64,000 nt of DNA. It comes from Bradyrhizobium iriomotense. Its GTDB lineage: Bacteria > Pseudomonadota > Alphaproteobacteria > Rhizobiales > Xanthobacteraceae. Each line of letters starts with the position of its first letter. The stretch's first letter is position 1. The position numbers and the translations under genes were made by a program. A model generated the notes under the pieces. That model was not told where the DNA came from and ran no database searches. It saw only the letters and a program-made list of their open reading frames with translations. The DNA lies in the NCBI RefSeq assembly GCF_030160715.1, contig NZ_BSOW01000001.1:372001-436000 (forward strand), in the 5' to 3' direction. This document shows, piece after piece, positions 16,003 to 24,169 of this stretch.

Positions 16003-17006
16003 AGGATTTCTGGATCGCCTGCGGCCACCATCTGCTCGATCGCGACGAGAGCGGCGGGCTGTGCGTCACCGACGAGTTCCTGAAAGCCTATTTCGCGCGT
16101 CCCGAGCTGATGCCGCCGGACGATGCATGCCCGGTCGAGCGCAGGCTGCACCGCGAGCTACTCGCCGATCCGCGCAAGCCCGTCGGTGCGGACGAAGTCG
16201 CTACGATCGCCGATGCGGATGCCCGCGAAAACTGGCGGTTCGTCCTTGCCTTTCGCGATCTCCTTGCGCGACATCCGACGCTGGAGGCGGCCTACCTCGC
16301 AACACTGCGCTCGCGGGCCAACGATCTACCGCCGCTGTTCGTCAATCAGCTCGTGCACGTGATCCTGCGCAATGCGCTGGACGGCTGTGACGACCCCTTC
16401 GTGCTGCGCGCCGCGGAACTATTCTTCCGTCCGCAGCGCATCCTGCCGCATGAACAGGCCCTGCTGCTCGGTGATGAGGAGGTAGTCGGCGGCAAAAGCC
16501 GGACGCCGGTGCTCTCGCTGATGTCGATGCTGGGCGCAACGCATGATGCCGAGGTCGATGTCTTGAGCGAGGAGACCGCTGGCATCTATTGGGAGCGGAG
16601 CGACCTGTTCGACATGGCGTTCGACCTCTCCGCGGGCGGCCGCGGACCGACTGCGCTGGCGCAGGCGATGGCGCGCTGGATCTCCCATCTGCTTGGGATC
16701 GACGTCACCATCGAACCCTTGCGCGCGCTACACGAGGCGCGGCTCACCTGGTATGTCGGGCTCGATGTCGACGCCACCGGGCTCGGCGACCGTCTCTGGC
16801 ATGGCGAGGAGCTGGACGAACGCAGCAAAGGCCAGGTGCTCGCGCTGTTCCGCCTGACGTTTGCACACGCGGGCGCGGCGATAGAAGCTGTTCGGGGAGA
16901 GCCGGTCTATCTCATCTTGGCGATGACGCCTGACCAGAAATTTCGGATGAAGCCACAGAATCTGCTGACGGGGCTACCGGTCAAACATTTGGAGATGGTG
17001 ATGTGA
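15999..17006 (+). CDS. DUF6352 family protein
   Basis: A 335-residue soluble protein (MKDFWIACGHHLLDRDESGG) without signal or helices for membrane insertion. It starts at an ATGA overlap and ends at a GTGA overlap. The FLKAYFARPELMPPDDAC segment and the C-terminal MTPDQKFRMKPQNLLTGLPV segment look conserved. The family name is assigned by order in the formate dehydrogenase cluster. Biochemical role unknown. Confidence 0.75.
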   Translation: MKDFWIACGHHLLDRDESGGLCVTDEFLKAYFARPELMPPDDACPVERRLHRELLADPRKPVGADEVATIADADARENWRFVLAFRDLLARHPTLEAAYLATLRSRANDLPPLFVNQLVHVILRNALDGCDDPFVLRAAELFFRPQRILPHEQALLLGDEEVVGGKSRTPVLSLMSMLGATHDAEVDVLSEETAGIYWERSDLFDMAFDLSAGGRGPTALAQAMARWISHLLGIDVTIEPLRALHEARLTWYVGLDVDATGLGDRLWHGEELDERSKGQVLALFRLTFAHAGAAIEAVRGEPVYLILAMTPDQKFRMKPQNLLTGLPVKHLEMVM

Positions 17007-17518
17007 GCCCCGCCGCGCTGCCACTCCTGCGCATTTCCGTCGGTGTCGTGGTCGAGCGGCGAAAGGCGGACTCGCCATGGGGCGACTTCCTGTGGCGCGC
17101 AGTCGCGGTGTTGCCGGATGAGCCGGACACAAGAGCCTGGACGGTACTTCGCGAAGAGGGCGAGACGATCTTGCTCTATGCCGGCAGCGCCATGGTCGAT
17201 CTCTTCCCGTCCGAGACGGCGCGCTATCGCGACAATCTCGCATCTGGCAGTCCGAGCATCTGGACCGTTCTGGCGCCTTCGGAGGGCGTCTTGCCTTATT
17301 CGATTGCGGCAGTTACCGCCGATCCGGCCGAGGGCGAGGCGTTTACCGAGGCTGGGGCCAATCTGGTGGAAGCGGTGCCCATGCCGGAAGCGCTTCGCGA
17401 GGCGATTGAAAGTTTCGTCGCCGAGCACCACGTCGAACGAGTGTTCTTCAAGCGCAAGCGGCGGCAGGCCGATACCGAGGCACTGGCGCGCCGCCAGCAT
17501 GAGGACGGACACGAATGA
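17003..17518 (+). CDS. DUF3305 domain-containing protein
   Basis: A 171-residue protein with a GTG start in the 4-bp overlap. It opens LLRISVGVVVERRKADSPWG, the hallmark of DUF3305, and has a basic C-terminal tail with FFKRKRRQ. DUF3305 and DUF3306 genes occur as neighbours in formate dehydrogenase clusters of many proteobacteria, which suggests a shared assembly step. It overlaps the DUF3306 gene by 4 bp. Confidence 0.85.
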   Translation: MSPAALPLLRISVGVVVERRKADSPWGDFLWRAVAVLPDEPDTRAWTVLREEGETILLYAGSAMVDLFPSETARYRDNLASGSPSIWTVLAPSEGVLPYSIAAVTADPAEGEAFTEAGANLVEAVPMPEALREAIESFVAEHHVERVFFKRKRRQADTEALARRQHEDGHE

Positions 17519-18123
17519 GCGAGGACAAGTTCCTGGCGCGCTGGTCCCGCCGCAAGCAGCAGGCCAAGTCAAACGCCTCGCCCTCCGACGCGGCAACGCA
17601 CGACGACGTTCAATCGGCGCCACCATCCGCTGAAGACGACGAGCCGAACCTTGACTTGTCGAGCCTACCCTCGATCGACCAGATCACATCGGCGACCGAC
17701 ATCACCACGTTCCTGCGCAAAGGGATTCCGCAGGAGCTCACGCGTGCGGCGCTTCGTCGCGCCTGGAGTGCAGATCCAACCATCCGCGACTTCGTCGGAC
17801 TTGCGGAGAACGCATGGGACTTCAACGACCCGAACGCGATGCCGGGGTTTGGATTGCTTGACTGTTCCAGCGAGCAACTGGCGGCTCTCGTTGACCGGAT
17901 TGTAGGCGGAGTGCGCGAGGCGGCTCAAGCGCTGCCGGAGAGATCCGTCGAACCCGAGGATTCTTCTGCGGAATTGCAGCAGGCTGGACCCGTTGCCGAT
18001 GCGGCGGAGCCTGCTGTGACCGAGCCTACTCCCGTTGCAGCGCAACCGGCGGCCGCTCACGAGACGGGGCCTGAAACGGCGCCAGTGCGGCGCCGCACGC
18101 ATGGCGGCGCGCTGCCATCCTAG
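17515..18123 (+). CDS. DUF3306 domain-containing protein
   Basis: A 202-residue protein with the family start EDKFLARWSRRKQQAK and the core LPSIDQITSATDITTFLRKG followed by WSADPTIRDFVGLAENAWDFN. After residue 140 it becomes a low-complexity Ala/Pro/Glu tail. Soluble and probably a cytoplasmic partner of the DUF3305 protein in formate dehydrogenase maturation; the activity is unknown. A 146-bp gap to the next gene contains a strong inverted repeat. Confidence 0.85.
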   Translation: MSEDKFLARWSRRKQQAKSNASPSDAATHDDVQSAPPSAEDDEPNLDLSSLPSIDQITSATDITTFLRKGIPQELTRAALRRAWSADPTIRDFVGLAENAWDFNDPNAMPGFGLLDCSSEQLAALVDRIVGGVREAAQALPERSVEPEDSSAELQQAGPVADAAEPAVTEPTPVAAQPAAAHETGPETAPVRRRTHGGALPS

Positions 18124-18154
18124 ATGATCGACCAAAGGTTATAGCGTTAGGCTA

Positions 18155-18171
18155 TGGTCAAGCGTTGACCA
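18155..18171. promoter_or_regulatory. inverted repeat before the HTH-TorD gene
   Basis: TGGTCAAGCGTTGACCA has two perfect 7-bp arms and a 3-nt spacer. It lies 99 bp upstream of the HTH-TorD start. Just before it, ATAGC and GCTAT (around 18142-18155) form a second short inverted pair. It is a natural candidate operator for the HTH protein itself. Confidence 0.45.
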
Positions 18172-18269
18172 CCCGCGGAACCAGGACTACGGTTCGCTAG
18201 TTCTTTGTAACAAAAGCGATAATCAGACAGCCGGGGACTTTGCAGACGCGGACTTGATGGGAGGTCCAC

Positions 18270-19049
18270 GTGCGTGATGACGGGCTTGATCGCGCCATTG
18301 ACGCCGCGGGCGGCGTTGCCCGGCTTGCGCGCAAAATTGGCATCAGCCAGCCCTCAGTCTCGAACTGGAGCAAGGTACCCGCACAACGGGTGATGGCAGT
18401 CGAAGCTGCAACTGGCGTGTCACGCAACGAGTTGCGGCCCGATCTTTATACCGAGGCATCCGTGTCCAAGCGGCCGATCGATCCCGTCGATGCGGCGCGT
18501 GCGCAGGAATATGCGCTGCTCGCGATGCTATTGTCCGCCGCGCCGCCGAGGAAGCTGCTCGATCAGCTTGCCGAATTGACCGGCGATGCGACTCCGCTTG
18601 GACGTGCGCATGCGGCGCTTGCCGAAGCCGCTGCCGGCGCGTCTGTTGCGCGTGTTGAACGCGAATATTTCGATCTGTTCATCGGTCTCGGCCGCGGCGA
18701 GCTCTTGCCGTATGCCTCCTATTATCTGACCGGATTTCTCAACGAGCGGCCGCTGTCGCGCCTGCGCGCCGACCTTGCTGCGCTCGGGATCGAGCGTGTT
18801 GCGAACGGTTCGGAGCCGGAAGATCACGCGGCCATTCTTTGCGAGATCATGGTAGGTCTTGCCGGCGGTCGCTTTGCGGCGACGTGTGACGCGCAGCGCG
18901 CCTTCTTCGAGAAACACGTCGCACCCTGGATGGGGCGGCTGTTCGCCGACATCGAGAGCGCGGAGAGCGCCACCTTCTATTGTGCGGTCGGCGCGCTTGG
19001 TCGCGCCTTTATCGAGATCGAGACGGAAGCATTCACGTTCGCCAACTGA
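18270..19049 (+). CDS. HTH (Cro/YdaS-like) - TorD chaperone fusion
   Basis: A 259-residue protein starting at GTG 18270, five bases after GGGAGG. Residues 3-56 form an HTH with GGVARLARKIGISQPSVSNW, as in YdaS/Cro regulators. Residues 75-259 are a TorD/DmsD chaperone, with EREYFDLFIGLGRGELLPYA (130-149) and EDHAAILCEIMVGL (184-197). TorD proteins bind twin-arginine signals of molybdoenzymes until cofactor insertion. The partner is surely the formate dehydrogenase alpha subunit encoded next. The HTH suggests it also binds DNA, coupling enzyme maturation to transcription; that is inference. Confidence 0.85.
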   Translation: MRDDGLDRAIDAAGGVARLARKIGISQPSVSNWSKVPAQRVMAVEAATGVSRNELRPDLYTEASVSKRPIDPVDAARAQEYALLAMLLSAAPPRKLLDQLAELTGDATPLGRAHAALAEAAAGASVARVEREYFDLFIGLGRGELLPYASYYLTGFLNERPLSRLRADLAALGIERVANGSEPEDHAAILCEIMVGLAGGRFAATCDAQRAFFEKHVAPWMGRLFADIESAESATFYCAVGALGRAFIEIETEAFTFAN

Positions 19050-19078
19050 CCGGCACGCGCAGGTCCAGGAGAAGTGCG

Positions 19079-19297
19079 ATGAGTGACGACAAGAAAGCCA
19101 CAGTTGGTCGCCGCGACTTCCTGCGCAAGATGGGCATCGGCACGGTGGGCGCCGGCGCGACCCTCGCGACACCGCTGGTCGGGTCCGCGCAGGCCGATAG
19201 CGAGACCAACGATGAGAAGCGCAAGGCGCGCTACAGGGAATCCGATCACGTCAAGGCCTTTTACCGCGTCAATCGTTATCCGGCTAAGGGAGGCTGA
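19079..19297 (+). CDS. formate dehydrogenase region TAT-targeted small protein
   Basis: A 72-residue protein with a twin-arginine signal (GRRDFLRKMGIGTVG) and a polar C-terminal part ending ESDHVKAFYRVNRYPAKGG. The ATG follows AGGAGAAG. This matches the small family always placed just before formate dehydrogenase alpha genes. Its length leaves only about 35 residues after the signal, so it may be a small structural or chaperone partner of the complex. The next gene starts 2 nt after its stop. Confidence 0.85.
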   Translation: MSDDKKATVGRRDFLRKMGIGTVGAGATLATPLVGSAQADSETNDEKRKARYRESDHVKAFYRVNRYPAKGG

Positions 19298-19299
19298 CC

Positions 19300-22242
19300 G
19301 TGCTGATCAAGCGAACACACCAGCATTCCCTGAGCCATGGTTCCGTTGCCGTCTCCCTTGCCGGTCAGGCCGGTGGCCTCGACCGCCGCAGTTTCCTGCG
19401 CAAGTCCGGCCTTGCCGGCGGTGCGCTTGCTGCGCTCGGCACCATGCCGCTCGCCAGCGTGCGCAAGGCGGAAGCGGCGATGGCCGGCCCACTCACCGCG
19501 GGCGCGAGCGTGCGCAAGAGCATCTGCACGCATTGCTCGGTTGGGTGTACGGTGACGGCCGAGGTCCTGAACGGGGTCTGGGTCGGCCAAGAGCCGAGCT
19601 GGGATTCCCCGATCAATCGCGGCTCGCATTGTGCCAAGGGCGCCTCCGTGCGCGAACTCGTGCATAGCGAGCGGCGACTGCGCTATCCGATGAAGCTCGT
19701 GGGCGGGCAGTGGACCCGTGTGTCGTGGGATACCGCGATCAACGAGATTGGCGACAAGCTTCAAGCCGTACGTGAGAAGTCGGGCCCCGATTCCGTTTAT
19801 TGGCTGGGTTCCGCCAAGATGACCAACGAAGGCGCCTATCTGTTCCGCAAGCTCGGCGCGTTCTGGGGAACCAACAACACCGATCACCAGGCGCGCATCT
19901 GCCATTCAACCACCGTCACCGGCGTCGCCAACACCTGGGGCTACGGCGCGATGACCAACAGCTACAACGACATCCGCAATGCGAAGACGCAGGTCATCCT
20001 GGGTGGCAATCCGGCCGAGGCGCATCCGGTCTCGCTGCAGCATCTGCTCGAGGGCAAGGAGCTGCAAAAGGCCAACTTTGTCGTCATCGACCCGCGCCTG
20101 ACGCGAACGGCCGCTCACGCGACGGAATATGTGCGCATGCGACCGGGCACCGACATCCCCGTGCTCTACGGCATGATGTGGCACATTCTCCAGAATGGCT
20201 GGGAGGACAAGGAATTCATCCGGCAGCGCGTCTACGGGTTCGACGATCTCCGGAAGGAAGTGGAGAAGTGGAATCCGGAAGAAGTCGAACGTGTCTCTGG
20301 CATTCCTGGCGAACAGCTCAAGCGCGTCGCCAAGATGTTTGCCACCGAAAAGCCGGCGACTCTGATCTGGGCCATGGGCCAGACTCAGAAGACGGTCGGC
20401 ACTGCCAACGTGCGCGCCAGTTGCATCCTGCTGTTGATGACCGGCAATGTTGGCGGAGAGGGTAAGGGAGCCAACATCTTCCGTGGCCATGATAACGTGC
20501 AGGGCGCGACCGACGTCGGGCTCGATATCGTCACGCTACCGTTCTACTATGGCCTCGCCGAAGGCGCCTGGAAGCACTGGTCGCGGGTTTGGGAGGTCGA
20601 CTATGAATTCCTGAAGTCGCGCTTCGACTCCAAGCAGATCATGGAAACGCCGGGCATCCCGCTGACCCGCTGGTTCGAAGCGGTGACGCTGCCGAAGGAT
20701 CAGGTTGCGCAAAAGGACAATGTGAAGGCGGTGTTCGTGCAGGGGCACGCCTCCAACAGCATCACCCGCATTCCCGAATCCCTTAATGGCCTGAAGGCGC
20801 TCGAGCTGCTCGTCATCGCCGATCCGCATCCGACGACCTGGGCCTCGCTCTCCGTCGAGGCGGGGCGCAAGGATGGCGTCTACATTCTCCCGGTCGCCAC
20901 CCAGTTCGAATGCAAGGGTTCGCGCGTCGCCTCCAACCGCTCGCTGCAATGGGGCGAGCAGATCGTGAAGCCGATCTTCGAGGCGAAGGATGATCTCGAG
21001 ATTATCTATCTTCTGGCCAAGAAGTTTGGCTTCGCCGACCAGATGTTCAAGAACATCAAGGTCGGGAACAATCTGCCCGAGGCGGAGGATGTGCTGCGCG
21101 AGATGAACCGCGGCAGCTGGTCGACCGGCTATTGCGGGCAATCGCCCGAACGCCTCAAGGCGCACATGAAGAACCAGGCGAAGTTCGATATGCTGACGAT
21201 GCGGGCGCCGAAGGACGATCCCGAGGTCGGCGGCGACTATTACGGTCTGCCCTGGCCGTGCTGGGGATCTCCGGAGGTCAAGCATCCCGGCACGCCGCTG
21301 CTCTACAATACCAATCTGCATGTGATGGATGGCGGCGGCACGTTCCGGCCGCGGTTCGGCATCGAGCGCGAGGAGAAGCTGCCGGACGGAACGACGCGGA
21401 AGGTGAGCCTGCTCGCAGAAGATTCATACTCGCTGGGGTCGGGAATCCAGGACGGCTATCCGGAATTCACGCTGGCGGTTCTGAAGAAGCTCGGCTGGGA
21501 CACCGAGCTCACCGAAGCGGAGACGGCCGTGATCAACAAGATCAATCCGGCCAATCCGGACACGGTGTCCTGGTCGCTCGACCTTTCCGGCGGCATCCAG
21601 CGCGTCGCGCTGGCGCATGGCTGCGTTCCCTATGGAAACGGCAAGGCGCGCATGAATGCGTTCGGCTTGCCCGATCCCATCCCAGTCCACCGCGAGCCGA
21701 TCTACACGCCGCGGGTCGATCTTGTCGCCAAATACCCGACGATGCCCGACGCCAAGCAGTTCCGGATGCCCAATATCGGCTTTTCCGTGCAGAAGGCGGC
21801 AGTGGAGAAGGGGATCGCCAAGCAATTCCCGCTGATCCTGTCGTCCGGCCGTCTTGTCGAATATGAAGGCGGCGGCGAGGAGACCCGCACCAATCCGTGG
21901 CTGGCCGAATTGCAGCAGGACATGTTCGTCGAGATCAATCCCGCCGATGCCGCTGAGCGCGGCGTCAAGGACGGCGGCTGGGTCTGGGTCACGGGTGCCG
22001 AGAGCAATTCCAGGGCGAGAATGAAGGCGCTCGTCACCGAGCGTGTCGGCAAGGGCGTGGCCTGGATGCCCTTCCACTTCGGCGGTTGGCTCTCAGGCAG
22101 GGATCTGCGCGGCAACTACCCGAAGGGCACCGACCCGATCGTGCTCGGCGAAAGCGCCAACACGATCACGACCTACGGATACGATCCCGCGACGGGTATG
22201 CAGGAGCCCAAGGTCACTCTCTGCCAGATCGCGGCGGCATAA
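19300..22242 (+). CDS. formate dehydrogenase, alpha (catalytic) subunit
   Basis: A 980-residue molybdenum/tungsten bis-MGD oxidoreductase that oxidises formate to CO2, exported as a folded protein by its TAT signal (DRRSFLRKSG, residues 28-37). The N-terminal [4Fe-4S] site is Cys76, Cys79, Cys83 and Cys111. The active-site ligand is Cys201 in TDHQARICHSTT, where some enzymes have selenocysteine, so no Sec machinery is needed. The C-terminal cofactor-binding domain carries GVKDGGWVWV and WMPFHFGGW. GTG start with AAGGGAGG in front. It forms the periplasmic complex with the next two genes. Confidence 0.95.
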   Translation: MLIKRTHQHSLSHGSVAVSLAGQAGGLDRRSFLRKSGLAGGALAALGTMPLASVRKAEAAMAGPLTAGASVRKSICTHCSVGCTVTAEVLNGVWVGQEPSWDSPINRGSHCAKGASVRELVHSERRLRYPMKLVGGQWTRVSWDTAINEIGDKLQAVREKSGPDSVYWLGSAKMTNEGAYLFRKLGAFWGTNNTDHQARICHSTTVTGVANTWGYGAMTNSYNDIRNAKTQVILGGNPAEAHPVSLQHLLEGKELQKANFVVIDPRLTRTAAHATEYVRMRPGTDIPVLYGMMWHILQNGWEDKEFIRQRVYGFDDLRKEVEKWNPEEVERVSGIPGEQLKRVAKMFATEKPATLIWAMGQTQKTVGTANVRASCILLLMTGNVGGEGKGANIFRGHDNVQGATDVGLDIVTLPFYYGLAEGAWKHWSRVWEVDYEFLKSRFDSKQIMETPGIPLTRWFEAVTLPKDQVAQKDNVKAVFVQGHASNSITRIPESLNGLKALELLVIADPHPTTWASLSVEAGRKDGVYILPVATQFECKGSRVASNRSLQWGEQIVKPIFEAKDDLEIIYLLAKKFGFADQMFKNIKVGNNLPEAEDVLREMNRGSWSTGYCGQSPERLKAHMKNQAKFDMLTMRAPKDDPEVGGDYYGLPWPCWGSPEVKHPGTPLLYNTNLHVMDGGGTFRPRFGIEREEKLPDGTTRKVSLLAEDSYSLGSGIQDGYPEFTLAVLKKLGWDTELTEAETAVINKINPANPDTVSWSLDLSGGIQRVALAHGCVPYGNGKARMNAFGLPDPIPVHREPIYTPRVDLVAKYPTMPDAKQFRMPNIGFSVQKAAVEKGIAKQFPLILSSGRLVEYEGGGEETRTNPWLAELQQDMFVEINPADAAERGVKDGGWVWVTGAESNSRARMKALVTERVGKGVAWMPFHFGGWLSGRDLRGNYPKGTDPIVLGESANTITTYGYDPATGMQEPKVTLCQIAAA

Positions 22243-22254
22243 GGAGCAACGACG

Positions 22255-22851
22255 ATGGCACGTATGAAGTTTCTCTGCGACGCCGATCGTTGCATCGAGT
22301 GCAACGCCTGCGTCACGGCCTGCAAGAACGAGCACGAGGTGCCTTGGGGCATAAACCGACGCCGTGTCGTCACCATCAATGACGGCAAGCCTGGCGAACG
22401 TTCGGTCTCGATGGCGTGCATGCATTGCACCGATGCACCCTGCGCCGCCGTGTGCCCGGTGAACTGCTTCTACACCACCGCCGACGGCGTGGTGCTGCAC
22501 TCCAAGGATCTCTGCATCGGCTGTGGTTATTGCTTTTACGCCTGTCCGTTTGGCGCGCCGCAATATCCGAAGATCGGCAATTTCGGCTCTCGCGGCAAGA
22601 TGGACAAATGCACCTATTGCGCCGGAGGGCCGGAGGCCGACGGCAGCAAGGAGGAATACGAGAAGTATGGTGCGAACAGGCTTGCCGAAGGCAAGCTACC
22701 GCTCTGCGCCGAGATGTGCTCGACCAAATCGCTGCTGGCCGGAGACGGCGAGATCATTGCTCAAATCTATAAGGAGCGCGTCATGAAACGGGGCTACGGC
22801 TCGGGTGCCTGGGGCTGGAAGACGGCTTATCGCGAGACGATCGAATCCTGA
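22255..22851 (+). CDS. fdh3B: formate dehydrogenase FDH3-type beta subunit, 4 x [4Fe-4S]
   Basis: A 198-residue electron-transfer subunit with 16 cysteines for four [4Fe-4S] clusters: Cys13/16/19/23, 55/58/63/67, 87/90/93/97 and 119/122/151/155. It lacks its own TAT signal and a C-terminal membrane helix, so it is carried out with the alpha subunit and handed to the cytochrome b. It is shorter than the FdnH type (about 290 residues) and fits the FDH3 beta subfamily. Twelve nt after the alpha stop, with AAGGAG in front. Confidence 0.92.
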   Translation: MARMKFLCDADRCIECNACVTACKNEHEVPWGINRRRVVTINDGKPGERSVSMACMHCTDAPCAAVCPVNCFYTTADGVVLHSKDLCIGCGYCFYACPFGAPQYPKIGNFGSRGKMDKCTYCAGGPEADGSKEEYEKYGANRLAEGKLPLCAEMCSTKSLLAGDGEIIAQIYKERVMKRGYGSGAWGWKTAYRETIES

Positions 22852-22892
22852 GTTGCGACTTTGGCAGGGGCGCGTACGACCAGGGAGGAGTT

Positions 22893-23906
22893 ATGAGCTC
22901 ATTTGCAAGATTCATTCGCCTGGTTGTTGGCGCGTGCGCTCTGCTCTTGTTGATCATGGCGCTGCCGGTGCCGGCGAACGCCCAGCAGATCAATCCGACA
23001 GCAAGCTCGGTGACCGAGCGGCAGTTGCTTCAGGAGATGGACCGGATTCAAGGGCGCGTCAGCATCCCGGACCAGCGCTCCAGCGTGTTGATGCAGCCGG
23101 CTGGCCGCGAGTGGCGTGAATTCCGCAACGTCGCGCTGCGCTGGATCGGTGGCGTGGCCATCCTCGGCATGTTGGCGGTTCTCGTGATCTTCTATTTGAT
23201 GCGCGGCATGGTCCGCCTCGAAAGCGGGCGGTCAGGGCGCACCATTGTGCGCTTCAACATGTTTGAACGTTTCGTGCACTGGATGACCGCTTCCTGCTTC
23301 ATCATTCTGGCGATCTCCGGCCTTAACATCACTTTCGGGCGGCCGCTACTGCTGCCGCTAATTGGATTCGAGACGTTTTCAGAATGGTCGCAATGGGCGA
23401 AGTATGCCCATAATTATCTGAGCTTCCCGTTCACGATTGGAGTCGTGCTGATCTTTCTGATGTGGATCGGTGGCAACATCCCGAACAAGGTGGATGTGGA
23501 GTGGATCAAGCGGGGCGGCGGTCTGATCGGGCATGATCACCCGCCGGCCCGTCGGTTCAACGCAGGCCAGAAGGGGATCTATTGGATCGTCGTGATCGGC
23601 GGAGGTCTCGTCGCCGCGAGCGGCTACGTCCTCATGTTCCCGTTCTACGCGACGGGGATCGAGGGCATGCAGATGGCCCAGGTCGTTCACGCCATAGTCG
23701 GGGTGCTGTTCATCGCCGCGATGCTGGCGCACATTTACATCGGCACGATCGGTATGGAAGGTGCCTTCGAAGCGATGGGATCAGGCGAGGTAGATGTCAA
23801 TTGGGCGCGCGAGCATCACAGCCTGTGGGCGGACGAGGAACTGGCGCGCACGGGCCCGAATGGCAGTCAACGACAGCCGCGCCACGCAGCCACCGCGGCG
23901 GAGTAG
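22893..23906 (+). CDS. formate dehydrogenase gamma subunit (cytochrome b)
   Basis: A 337-residue membrane anchor. An N-terminal signal peptide (residues 1-30, ending PANAQ) and a periplasmic stretch precede a first helix (about 85-105), then a four-helix cytochrome b domain. Candidate heme histidines are in RFVHWMTA, YAHNYLSF, VVHAIVG and LAHIYIG. It takes electrons from the beta subunit to quinone. AGGGAGGAG precedes the ATG. Last gene of the island; a palindrome follows. Confidence 0.92.
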   Translation: MSSFARFIRLVVGACALLLLIMALPVPANAQQINPTASSVTERQLLQEMDRIQGRVSIPDQRSSVLMQPAGREWREFRNVALRWIGGVAILGMLAVLVIFYLMRGMVRLESGRSGRTIVRFNMFERFVHWMTASCFIILAISGLNITFGRPLLLPLIGFETFSEWSQWAKYAHNYLSFPFTIGVVLIFLMWIGGNIPNKVDVEWIKRGGGLIGHDHPPARRFNAGQKGIYWIVVIGGGLVAASGYVLMFPFYATGIEGMQMAQVVHAIVGVLFIAAMLAHIYIGTIGMEGAFEAMGSGEVDVNWAREHHSLWADEELARTGPNGSQRQPRHAATAAE

Positions 23907-23938
23907 CTGCTGAGAGGGGCCCTTGGCCGCTCCCTAAA

Positions 23939-23983
23939 GCATGATCCGGAAAAGTGTGAAGCGGTTTTCCGGAAAGATCATGC
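23939..23983 (+). repeat. REP-like palindrome
   Basis: GCATGATC at 23939 and GATCATGC ending at 23983 enclose CCGGAAAA and TTTTCCGG, forming a long stem-loop. A near-identical copy lies inverted at 46803-46851. This extragenic palindrome is, from memory, frequent in Bradyrhizobium and Rhodopseudomonas genomes. Confidence 0.75.
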
Positions 23984-23995
23984 GCAAACAACAAC

Positions 23996-24038
23996 CTAAA
24001 GCGCGATGACGATTCATCCTAATCTCATCGCGCTTTAG
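23996..24038. terminator. palindrome serving as possible bidirectional terminator
   Basis: CTAAAGCGCGATGA at 23996 and TCATCGCGCTTTAG ending at 24038 form perfect 14-bp arms around a 15-nt loop. It stands between the gamma-subunit gene and the convergent small gene, whose stop codon it overlaps. Confidence 0.5.
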
Positions 24039-24157
24039 AGACGTACGCCCGTTGTCGCAAAGGCCTGTGCGACGGGTTCCTGGATGCTGCTAAGCACCAC
24101 AGCCGAGGCTGTCGCGATCACGACAGCCGCCACGCAGGCGAGCAGGAAAGCTTTCAT
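24035..24157 (-). CDS. 40-residue small membrane or secreted protein
   Basis: From the ATG at 24157 the frame reads MKAFLLACVAAVVIATASAV and continues VLSSIQEPVAQAFATTGVRL before TAA. GGAGGA lies six bases upstream. The N-terminal hydrophobic helix, the SIQEP segment and the SGVR/TGVR-type end match a family of short proteins that I recall in Bradyrhizobiaceae. The function is unknown. Confidence 0.65.
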   Translation of the reverse strand: MKAFLLACVAAVVIATASAVVLSSIQEPVAQAFATTGVRL

Positions 24158-24169
24158 CCCAATCCTCCA

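Noticed and set aside
19300..22242. A selenocysteine formate dehydrogenase.
   Set aside because: Residue 201 is a Cys codon (TGC) and no in-frame TGA is present.
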